5,403 nt of DNA from Anaerolineae bacterium (GTDB lineage: Bacteria; Chloroflexota; Anaerolineae; Aggregatilineales; Phototrophicaceae), in the NCBI GenBank assembly GCA_020848855.1, contig JADLHH010000275.1, positions 1 to 5,403 on the forward strand, read 5' to 3'. Below the pieces are notes generated by a model. It saw only the letters and a list, made by a program, of their open reading frames with translations, had not been told where the DNA came from and made no database searches. Position 1 is the first letter of the stretch. Each line of letters starts with the position of its first letter. Shown here in pieces: positions 1-4,875 of this stretch. Made by a program: the position numbers and the translations under genes.

Positions 1-444
1 TGTATCGAGCCGCACGGACACCAGCTTGTGTACAACGTGGGCACACTGCTGCGGCTGCGCGAAGCGGTCGGCGCGATGGTCGGCGTGAATTTCGACCCCA
101 GTCACATGATGTGGATGGGCGGCGACCCGCTCGCCGCGATTCGCCCGCTGGCGGGAGCGATCTACCACGTACACGCGAAAGACACACGCATCGACCCGAC
201 AAACAGCGCGCTGACCACCCGTTTGGAAACGAAAACCAACGACCGAGCCAGCGAACGCGCCTGGAATTATGTCACGCTGGGGTACGGACACAGCGAGTCG
301 TGGTGGCGGGACTTCGTGCTGCTGCTGCGGCAGGTGGGTTACAACGATGTGCTGAGCATCGAACACGAGGATGTCAGCATGTCGCCGCTCGAAGGGGTAA
401 GGAAAACGGTCACATTCCTGCAAGGCATCATCGAGCAGGATTGA
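1..444 (+). CDS. Sugar phosphate isomerase/epimerase, TIM-barrel (xylose isomerase-like), 5'-truncated by window edge
   Basis: This is the C-terminal 147 codons of a protein that normally runs to roughly 270-340 residues; the frame is open through base 1, so the true start lies upstream and the GTG at 28 is only an internal codon. Visible family motifs, numbered from the first codon in the window, are an IEPHGH stretch with Glu3, NFDPSH with Asp32 and His35, HVHAKD with His56, His58 and Asp61, and SIEHED with Glu121. These acidic and histidine positions are the usual divalent-metal ligands of the AP-endonuclease-2/xylose isomerase-like barrel, which interconverts or epimerises sugars, inosose or related polyols through an enediol or hydride route in the cytoplasm. 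The exact substrate cannot be read from sequence. The gene lies 239 bp upstream of ugpB on the same strand, so co-regulation with the transporter is possible but unproven. The family assignment is firm; the reaction is not. Confidence 0.88.
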   Translation, partial: CIEPHGHQLVYNVGTLLRLREAVGAMVGVNFDPSHMMWMGGDPLAAIRPLAGAIYHVHAKDTRIDPTNSALTTRLETKTNDRASERAWNYVTLGYGHSESWWRDFVLLLRQVGYNDVLSIEHEDVSMSPLEGVRKTVTFLQGIIEQD

Positions 445-454
445 ACGACGTTCA
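442..454. promoter_or_regulatory. 13-bp perfect palindrome, possible operator
   Basis: The sequence TGAACG-A-CGTTCA has 6-bp arms around a single central base and includes the stop codon of the isomerase gene. It is too compact to fold as a terminator (1-base loop, no T-run after it), so if functional it would be a binding site for a dimeric regulator of the downstream ugp genes. This is an inference from symmetry alone. Confidence 0.25.
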
Positions 455-626
455 GCAGAACCTTATGCCCATACATGACATGCCAGGTTGTTGCAGCGGC
501 ACTTAACATGGGATAAAGTTTCAGTGTTCATGAAGATGAGATCACGGGTGTGGGGAGAAGCGAACCAAACCGAAGTCGCGGCAATTCATAGAGATACCTT
601 AAGTGATGCTTCAAACTGCGATAACA

Positions 627-637
627 ATGCAGCCGCA
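627..637 (+). repeat. ATGCAGCCGCA word, copy ahead of ugpB
   Basis: The 11-mer ATGCAGCCGCA stands 46 bp before the ugpB start. It recurs exactly at 2168-2178 just before ugpA, with a 10/11 inverted copy at 2114-2124. In both exact copies CTGCG(AT) lies just before it, directly at 2163-2167 and with a short insertion here. A shared regulator site is possible. Confidence 0.4.
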
Positions 638-673
638 AAATATTGGGTGGTTTAGGGTCAATTCCCTGTGGAT

Positions 674-678
674 AAGGA
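674..678 (+). promoter_or_regulatory. Ribosome binding site that sets the ugpB start
   Basis: AAGGA lies 5 bases before the ATG at 684 and 8 bases before the ATG at 687. No comparable site precedes the GTG at 603. This site and the signal peptide beginning at MMSSKR fix the start at 684 or 687. Confidence 0.7.
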
Positions 679-683
679 CAAAA

Positions 684-2018
684 ATGATGAGCAGCAAACG
701 TTTGTTCCTTTTAGTCACTGTAATGGCAGTTGCACTGATGGGTATGGCGAGCTATGCCACCGCCCAAAGCCCGGTCGAAGTCGCCTTCTGGCACGCGATG
801 ACGGGCAACAACGGTACGGTCGTCACCGAACTGGTTGCCGCCTTTAACGAATCGCACGCCGACATTCACATCAGCGAGCAGGCAAAAGGCAATTATGACG
901 AGACGCTCAACGCCGTGATTCAGGCGTCCGGGCAGGGCGAAGGTCCAAACGTTGCCCAGATTTTCGACCTCGGCACCCCGCTGGCAATTGACTCCGGCTT
1001 CTTCGCGCCGGTGGAATCGATCCTTTCGGCGGAACAACTGCAGCACGTCAAGGACGATGTGCTCCCGCCGCTGATCAGCTACTTCACGGTTGGCGGTCAA
1101 CTGTGGTCGCTTCCGTGGAACAACTCGACCCCGCTGCTGTACTACAACAAGGATATGTTCGCGGCGGCTGGTCTCGATCCCGAAACGCCGCCCGCCACCT
1201 GGCAGGAAGTCGAAGCTGCCTGCGAAGCGATCGTAGCTGCCAGCGCTGCCCCGTACTGCTTCAGCCCGAAGATTTACGGCTGGTACTTCGAGCAGTGGAT
1301 GGCGCTTCAGGGGCAGGAACTGGTCAACAACGGCAATGGTCGTGACGAGCGCGCCACCGAATCGAACCTGACCAGTGATGCCGCGCACGCGATCATGCAG
1401 TTCTGGAAAGACGTAAACGACAAGGGCTACTGGGTGTACACCGGCAAGCTGAACGACACCCAGGGCGCGAACCAGATTTTCATCGCCGGGCAGTCCGCCA
1501 TTCACCTGGAAAGCACCGGCTCGCTGGGCACGTTCACCACCGGCGCGGAGACCACCGGCTTCCAGCTTGGAACCGGCTTCTTCCCCACCAACGGTGAGGT
1601 CGAGCGGCAGGGTGTCATCATCGGCGGCGCGAGCCTGTGGGTGGGTTCGAGCAACAGCGACGAAGTCAACGCGGCGGTCGCCACCTTCCTGACCTGGCTG
1701 CATGAGCCGGAGCAGATGGCGATGTGGCACCAGCGCACCGGATACATGCCGATCACGCTGAGTTCGCAGCAGCTTCTGACCGATCAGGGTTACTACGACG
1801 CGAACCCGAACGCCCACACGGCAATCGACCAGTTGGCGGCGGTGAACGTCACCACGGCGACGGCAGGCGCGATCACGGGTCCGTTCCCGCAGATTCGTAC
1901 CCTGACCGAGCAGGCGATCCAGAGCGTTGTGAGCGGCGGCGACATCGACGAAGTGCTGACCGACCTGAAGGCGCAAGCGGACGCGGCAATCGCCGATTAC
2001 AACGGTCGTCTTTCGTAA
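684..2018 (+). CDS. ugpB: UgpB-like ABC transporter substrate-binding protein (glycerol-3-phosphate/glycerophosphodiester)
   Basis: This is the secreted binding protein of a carbohydrate ABC importer (family 1 solute-binding fold), 444 residues against 438 in E. coli UgpB. Residues 1-27 form a signal peptide: a KR pair at 5-6, a hydrophobic core to about 21, and an ATA/QS cleavage site. No cysteine is at the cut, so it is not a lipoprotein. UgpB hallmarks appear in order: FWHAM (35-39), KGNY (68-71), NNSTPLLYYNKD (146-157), AGLDPE-x-PP-x-TWQ (162-174), STGSL (277-281), IIGGASLWV (312-320), WHQRTGY-x-PIT (348-357) and PQIR (402-405). Against E. coli UgpB recalled from memory, pocket residues map as Tyr65 to Tyr71, Glu89 to Asp95, Ser144 to Ser148, Trp192 to Ile197, Tyr346 to Tyr354 and Arg397 to Arg405; the Tyr-Arg spacing of 51 is identical. 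The Trp-to-Ile change suggests a substrate other than free glycerol-3-phosphate. The gene is followed by a 177-bp gap before the permeases. Family is very likely; substrate is inferred. Confidence 0.93.
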   Translation: MMSSKRLFLLVTVMAVALMGMASYATAQSPVEVAFWHAMTGNNGTVVTELVAAFNESHADIHISEQAKGNYDETLNAVIQASGQGEGPNVAQIFDLGTPLAIDSGFFAPVESILSAEQLQHVKDDVLPPLISYFTVGGQLWSLPWNNSTPLLYYNKDMFAAAGLDPETPPATWQEVEAACEAIVAASAAPYCFSPKIYGWYFEQWMALQGQELVNNGNGRDERATESNLTSDAAHAIMQFWKDVNDKGYWVYTGKLNDTQGANQIFIAGQSAIHLESTGSLGTFTTGAETTGFQLGTGFFPTNGEVERQGVIIGGASLWVGSSNSDEVNAAVATFLTWLHEPEQMAMWHQRTGYMPITLSSQQLLTDQGYYDANPNAHTAIDQLAAVNVTTATAGAITGPFPQIRTLTEQAIQSVVSGGDIDEVLTDLKAQADAAIADYNGRLS

Positions 2019-2027
2019 GCAGCTTCG

Positions 2028-2041
2028 GCGATGCAGTCGTA
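2028..2041 (+). repeat. GCGATGCAGTCGTA, diverged copy of the intergenic word
   Basis: This 14-mer matches GCGATGCAGCCGCA at 2165-2178 in 12 of 14 positions, both differences being T for C. It starts 10 bases after the ugpB stop codon. Its last bases begin a GTCGTAG word repeated at 2055-2061. Confidence 0.35.
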
Positions 2042-2069
2042 GCAGTTTCAAGCGGTCGTAGTTCAACGA

Positions 2070-2097
2070 GGTCGGGTCGATGAGTCCCGCCCCTTTT
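2070..2097 (+). terminator. Candidate intercistronic attenuator/weak terminator
   Basis: GG-(T)-CGGG at 2070-2076 can pair with CCCGCC at 2086-2091, a 6-bp stem with one bulged T and a 9-base loop, followed after CC by TTTT at 2094-2097. The stem is short and the T-run brief, so at most partial termination is expected. Stem-loops between a binding-protein gene and its permease genes are a known way to keep binding protein in excess; applying that here is inference. Confidence 0.35.
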
Positions 2098-2113
2098 GTA
2101 TCTGATCGAAACA

Positions 2114-2124
2114 GCGGCTGCATC
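2114..2124 (-). repeat. GCGGCTGCATC, inverted copy of the intergenic word
   Basis: This is the exact reverse complement of GATGCAGCCGC at 2167-2177, and it matches the word ahead of ugpB (627-637) in 10 of 11 positions. The inverted pair straddles 42 bases. Confidence 0.4.
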
Positions 2125-2164
2125 CCACTACGAGCTATTCATCCGTCCACGACATTGGCGCGCT

Positions 2165-2178
2165 GCGATGCAGCCGCA
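2165..2178 (+). repeat. GCGATGCAGCCGCA, copy just ahead of ugpA
   Basis: It includes the exact 11-mer found at 627-637. It starts with GCG and ends in CGCA, so TGCG-N7-CGCA (2164-2178) is a spaced dyad. It ends 4 bases before the ugpA ribosome site, so a bound protein or an RNA pairing with 2114-2124 could affect ugpA translation. Confidence 0.4.
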
Positions 2179-2195
2179 CACGAGGAAAGCACACA

Positions 2196-3119
2196 ATGCA
2201 GGCGGTATTTCGAAATCGTTGGCTGCCCTACCTGCTCCTGCTGCCAACCCTGATCATTCTGGTTATCTTTCTGTATTATCCGATCGTCAATACGTTCGAA
2301 CTCAGCTTTTTCAAAGCCGCGCCCAACGGCATCGACCTGACCTTCATCGGGCTGGAAAACTACCAGCGGATTCTCGACCCGCAGCTTCAGTTCACCGAGA
2401 ACGGCACGCTGGTCGTCAAGAACTCCTATTTTCTGGTGCTGGGGCGTTCGGTGCTGTTTTCCGGCGCAATTGTGATCGGCGGGCTGTCGGCGTCGATGGG
2501 CGTCGCCATGCTGGCGAACCAGAAAATTCGCGGGATTCGCATTTACCGCACGCTGCTCATCTGGCCCTACGCCATCTCGCCAGCGATCATCGGCGTGATC
2601 TTCCTGTTCATGTTCAATCCGATCGTGGGCGTCATCAACTACGTGTGGAATGCGGTTTTCCACACCCGCCCGCTGTGGCTGGGCGACCCGATTCTGACAC
2701 CGCTGCTGATCGTCATCGCGTCGATCTGGAAAAATCTCGGCTACAACGTCATCTTCTACCTTGCCGGGCTGCAGAACATCAACACCGAACTGCTGGAAGC
2801 GGCGTCGATTGACGGCGCGAACGCCTGGGTGCGCTTCCGCCGGATCATCTTTCAGCTGCTGTCGCCGTTCACGTTCTTCCTGTTGATCACCAACCTGACC
2901 TATTCGTTCTTCGACCTGTTCGGCACGATTGACATCCTCGCCGGTCCTGGTCCCGCCAATTCGACGACGGTGCTGAGCTACAATTTGTACCGCGACCTGC
3001 AGATCAACCACAGCACGGGCATGGCAGCCACGCAGTCGGTCATGCTGTTCGTGCTGGTCGCCGGGCTGACCATCCTGCAATTCCGCACCACCGAACGGAG
3101 GGTGACGTACAATGCGTAG
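2196..3119 (+). CDS. ugpA: UgpA-like ABC transporter permease
   Basis: This inner-membrane permease of 307 residues would form half of the transport channel with UgpE. Six hydrophobic segments are seen at about 11-31, 82-106, 119-140, 166-190, 222-245 and 278-296, the usual MalF/UgpA layout without the extra N-terminal helices of MalF. The cytoplasmic EAA loop, which docks on the ATPase, is EAASIDGANAWVRF starting at 201. The segment after it (SPFTFFLLITNLTYSFFDLF, 223-242) and the C-terminal AATQSVMLF and LQFR-x-x-ERRVTY stretches closely resemble E. coli UgpA as I recall it. The ATG at 2196 is preceded by GAGGA (2183-2187) at 8 bases. The end overlaps ugpE by 8 bp, which points to translational coupling and 1:1 production. 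The family is firm; the exact solute depends on UgpB. Confidence 0.92.
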   Translation: MQAVFRNRWLPYLLLLPTLIILVIFLYYPIVNTFELSFFKAAPNGIDLTFIGLENYQRILDPQLQFTENGTLVVKNSYFLVLGRSVLFSGAIVIGGLSASMGVAMLANQKIRGIRIYRTLLIWPYAISPAIIGVIFLFMFNPIVGVINYVWNAVFHTRPLWLGDPILTPLLIVIASIWKNLGYNVIFYLAGLQNINTELLEAASIDGANAWVRFRRIIFQLLSPFTFFLLITNLTYSFFDLFGTIDILAGPGPANSTTVLSYNLYRDLQINHSTGMAATQSVMLFVLVAGLTILQFRTTERRVTYNA

Positions 3120-3981
3120 CCTGACAGCCGACCGAGTCGCCACTCGGACAAAGACTACAGCCCGACGCCGCCCCAAGATTCTCGTCCACCTGACGCTGAC
3201 GCTGCTGTGCTTCATCATCGGCTTCCCGATGGTCTTCTCGATCATCAAGTCGACGCAGAATCTCGGTCAGATCATGGCGTTCCCGCCGAATCTGATGTTC
3301 GGCGACAAGCTGGTCGAGAATTTCACAACCGCGTGGACGACGGGCAATCTCGTCCGGCTGATGGGCAATACGATTCTGGTGGCGATCTGCGTCACCCTCG
3401 GCAAGACGATCACGTCGCTGCTGGCGGGGACGGCATTCGTCTATTTCCGGTTCCCGCTGCGCGGCTTCCTGTTCATCTTCGTCGTGCTGACGCTGATGAT
3501 GCCGACCGACATCCTGATCGTGGCGCTTTACCGGCTGATGGGCGACCTGAAGTGGACGAACCAGTTTCAGGCGCTGGTCGCCCCGTTTCTCGCCAGCGCG
3601 ACCGGCACGCTGCTGTTTCGGCAGCACTTCTCGAATATCCCCGGCGAGCTGGCTGACGCTGCTCAGATCGACGGCGCAAGCCCGCTGCGCTATCTGTGGA
3701 GCGTCCTGATCCCGCTGTCGTGGAACGTGATTGGCGCGCTGGGGATGATCCAGTTCATCGGCGTGTGGAATCAATACCTGTGGCCGCTGCTGATCATCAA
3801 CGACAACCAGCGGCAACTGGTACAGGTGGCGCTGAAGGGCATCACCGTCAACGCGCTCGATCAAGGCAACTGGGGCGTGGCGCTGGCGGCAGCCGTGATC
3901 GCGTCGATCCCGCCGCTGGTCGTGTTCCTGGTGCTGCAGGAAAGCTTCCTGCGCGGATTTGCGCTGACACGCGACAAATAA
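3112..3981 (+). CDS. ugpE: UgpE-like ABC transporter permease
   Basis: This is the second inner-membrane permease, 289 residues (E. coli UgpE is about 281). A basic N-terminus (TARRRPK, 16-22) precedes six hydrophobic segments at about 23-45, 83-110, 117-140, 154-168, 201-226 and 255-276. The EAA loop for the ATPase is ELADAAQIDGASPLRY from 179. Typical UgpE signatures are SATGTLLFRQHF (162-173), preceding that loop, and WNQYLWPLL (219-227), following it. The ATG at 3112 lies inside the last codons of ugpA, with ribosome site GGAGGGTGA (3097-3105) 6 bases upstream, still within ugpA. In E. coli ugpC and ugpQ follow; here the strand ends with a hairpin and an opposing tRNA gene, so the ATPase must come from elsewhere if the importer works. 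Confidence 0.92.
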   Translation: MRSLTADRVATRTKTTARRRPKILVHLTLTLLCFIIGFPMVFSIIKSTQNLGQIMAFPPNLMFGDKLVENFTTAWTTGNLVRLMGNTILVAICVTLGKTITSLLAGTAFVYFRFPLRGFLFIFVVLTLMMPTDILIVALYRLMGDLKWTNQFQALVAPFLASATGTLLFRQHFSNIPGELADAAQIDGASPLRYLWSVLIPLSWNVIGALGMIQFIGVWNQYLWPLLIINDNQRQLVQVALKGITVNALDQGNWGVALAAAVIASIPPLVVFLVLQESFLRGFALTRDK

Positions 3982-4030
3982 GCCAGAGGCGAATAGAGTC
4001 GGTGTGAGCTGAGGGTTTTTGATGGGATGC

Positions 4031-4048
4031 GCAGGCGCGTTCGCCTGC
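4031..4048 (+). terminator. Hairpin after ugpE, probable operon terminator
   Basis: GCAGGCG (4031-4037) and CGCCTGC (4042-4048) form a perfect 7-bp stem with a CGTT loop, 49 bases after the ugpE stop. The following plus-strand bases contain only ATTTGT, and the minus-strand side has no T-run, so termination of the ugp message is more likely than of the tRNA, though neither tail is strong. A TTTTT run at 4015-4019 has no clear stem before it. Confidence 0.5.
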
Positions 4049-4063
4049 TGCTGGATTTGTAAC

Positions 4064-4138
4064 TGGTGACCCCGGCAGGATTCGAACCTGCGACCAGGTG
4101 CTTAAAAGGCACTTGCGCTGCCACTGCGCTACGGGGCC
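4064..4138 (-). tRNA. tRNA-Lys, anticodon UUU
   Basis: The minus strand folds into a complete 75-nt cloverleaf with encoded CCA. The acceptor stem pairs GGCCCCG with CGGGGTC (one G-U), discriminator A. The D stem is GCGC/GCGC with a 7-base loop containing GG; the anticodon loop is CTTTTAA with UUU at 4104-4106; the variable loop has 5 bases; the T stem is GCAGG/CCTGC around TTCGAAT. One A-C mismatch sits at the top of the anticodon stem (27-43). UUU reads AAA and AAG lysine codons. The gene converges on ugpE and is transcribed divergently from the SRPBCC gene. Confidence 0.97.
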
Positions 4139-4150
4139 ACTCTGACCATC

Positions 4151-4178
4151 ATTCTAGCTAAGTTGACCGATATTTCAA
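4151..4178 (-). promoter_or_regulatory. Sigma-70-type promoter of tRNA-Lys
   Basis: Read on the minus strand, TTGAAA (4178-4173) and TAGAAT (4156-4151) are separated by 16 bases, matching the -35 and -10 consensus at 5/6 each. The expected start about 7 bases downstream leaves a leader of only a few bases before the mature tRNA end at 4138, normal for a tRNA gene. Confidence 0.65.
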
Positions 4179-4319
4179 CCCCGACTCGGCGCGCGCCGAT
4201 CAGATCATCCACCAGCGACCAGTCTCGCTCCAGTCGCGGTTTCGCCGCATCCACCCAGATTCGGCGGACAGCGATTCCATCTGCCGTCAATGGAATTTCC
4301 AGCGCGACAGCCCGTTGGC

Positions 4320-4358
4320 TTGACGCCAGTTTGACTCCGCTTTCGGCTATAATCGAAT
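4320..4358 (+). promoter_or_regulatory. Candidate promoter of the SRPBCC gene with tandem TTGAC boxes
   Basis: TTGACG (4320-4325) and TTGACT (4331-4336) are 11 bp apart, and a perfect TATAAT lies at 4348-4353. The spacings to it (22 and 11) are not standard. TTGACT with TCGAAT (4353-4358) gives an ordinary 16-bp spacing but a weaker -10. Either choice leaves a short leader before the ribosome site AAGGAG at 4372-4377. Confidence 0.4.
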
Positions 4359-4388
4359 GGGACGGATTCACAAGGAGCGCAGGCGCAC

Positions 4389-4844
4389 ATGCCGCAGGTC
4401 GAGCAGATAATCGAGATTAACGCGCCGCCCGCCGCCGTTTTCGCCGTGATCGCCGACCAGCCGGAGCGAATGCCGGAATGGTGGGCGTTGTTCGAGCAGC
4501 AGGAACGGGTGACGCCGCCGCCGACGGCGGTCGGCACGGTCTCGCGCTACGTCTTCAATCTGATGGGGATTCGCATCAAGGGCGAGCATCAGGTGCTGCA
4601 AATCGAAGATGCGCGCCATCTGGTGATCAAGACCGTCAGCGGCATCGACGGCATGTTCGACTTCAGCCTTGCCGATACCGCTGACGGTGGCACGCGGCTG
4701 ACGGTGCGCGCGGCATACGCACTGCCCGGCTCGGTGCTGGGGCAGCGCATCAACCGGCTGACGATCGAGCAGAAAAACGAGCGGGATTTGCACGAAGGAC
4801 TGCTCAATTTGAAGGCGCTGCTGGAAAATGAAAAGCACCCCTGA
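4389..4844 (+). CDS. SRPBCC family protein (polyketide cyclase/dehydrase or START-like fold)
   Basis: A 151-residue cytoplasmic protein with the typical opening of the Bet v1/START-like superfamily: a first strand VEQIIEINAPPAAVFAVIAD (4-23) followed by PERMPEWW (25-32), where the helix-grip fold begins. Central strands such as VGTVSRYVF and IRIKGEHQVLQIE, then GGTRLTVRAAYALPG, match the alternating pattern of the fold, and a long C-terminal helix (about 122-148) closes the hydrophobic cavity. These proteins bind small hydrophobic ligands or lipids; some are cyclases or cofactor carriers, many have no known role, and nothing here fixes a ligand. The ATG at 4389 has AAGGAG 11 bases upstream, a slightly long spacing, and a candidate promoter at 4320-4358. 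It stands alone, convergent with the next gene, and its stop codon lies inside a hairpin. No functional tie to the ugp genes is evident. Confidence 0.85.
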   Translation: MPQVEQIIEINAPPAAVFAVIADQPERMPEWWALFEQQERVTPPPTAVGTVSRYVFNLMGIRIKGEHQVLQIEDARHLVIKTVSGIDGMFDFSLADTADGGTRLTVRAAYALPGSVLGQRINRLTIEQKNERDLHEGLLNLKALLENEKHP

Positions 4845-4861
4845 TCAGCAGCGGTCAGGGG
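4838..4861. terminator. Shared hairpin between convergent genes
   Basis: CCCCTGATC (4838-4846) pairs with GGTCAGGGG (4853-4861), a 9-bp stem with one G-U and a 6-base AGCAGC loop. The TGA of the SRPBCC gene is in the left arm. On the minus strand the stem is followed by TGCTTTTCATTTT, so it should terminate the gene ending at 4876; on the plus strand there is no immediate T-run, so termination in that direction is weaker. Confidence 0.6.
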
Positions 4862-4875
4862 CGTAGCGCAGCAAT

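Larger units (their letters stand above)
445..683 (+). other. Leader region between isomerase and ugpB
   Basis: This 239-bp stretch has no supported gene. It is less GC-rich than the flanking genes and contains several small symmetrical words: CATGACATG around 475-483, TTCATGAA at 527-534, CTTAAG at 598-603, and AGGG/CCCT flanking 658-663 just ahead of the ugpB ribosome site. The best sigma-70-like pairing I find is TTGTTG (488-493) with GATAAA (512-517) at 18-bp spacing; it is poor (3/6 and 4/6), so I do not call a promoter. A frame open from a GTG at 603 runs into ugpB, but it lacks a ribosome site and would put 27 extra residues before a normal signal peptide. The ugpB promoter probably lies here. 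Confidence 0.5.
2019..2195 (+). other. ugpB-ugpA intercistronic region
   Basis: This 177-bp gap is unusually long for an operon whose next junction overlaps. No credible gene lies in it. It contains a candidate hairpin with a short T-run (2070-2097), a tandem GTCGTAG word (2036-2042 and 2055-2061), two direct copies of a GCGATGCAG-type word (2028 and 2165), and one inverted copy (2114). The arms at 2114-2124 and 2167-2177 are perfect 11-bp complements and could pair across a 42-base loop. These elements would suit a region that lowers permease expression relative to the binding protein, or a second regulatory site. Confidence 0.45.

Noticed and set aside
603..683. N-terminal extension of UgpB from the GTG at 603
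   Set aside because: There is no ribosome site before 603, and the extension would bury a normal signal peptide that starts at 684 behind AAGGA.
711..2123. Long minus-strand open frame opposite ugpB
   Set aside because: It is an Arg/Val/Gly-rich mirror of a GC-biased gene with no domain signal, and the plus strand encodes a clear UgpB.
2139..3248. Long minus-strand open frame opposite ugpA and the start of ugpE
   Set aside because: Its Arg/Asp/Gln/His-rich composition is typical of antisense shadow, and both permeases are unmistakable on the plus strand.
4015..4019. TTTTT as the tail of a ugp terminator
   Set aside because: No stem of useful length lies immediately before it; the clear hairpin is downstream at 4031-4048.
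4064..4138. tRNA as an integration site for a mobile element
   Set aside because: No repeated fragment of the tRNA 3' end, integrase gene or composition shift is visible on either side in the window.
4163..4420. Plus-strand 85-codon frame ahead of the SRPBCC gene
   Set aside because: It is Ser/Thr/Arg-rich with no ribosome site, overlaps the real start at 4389, and overlaps both the tRNA promoter and the candidate SRPBCC promoter.
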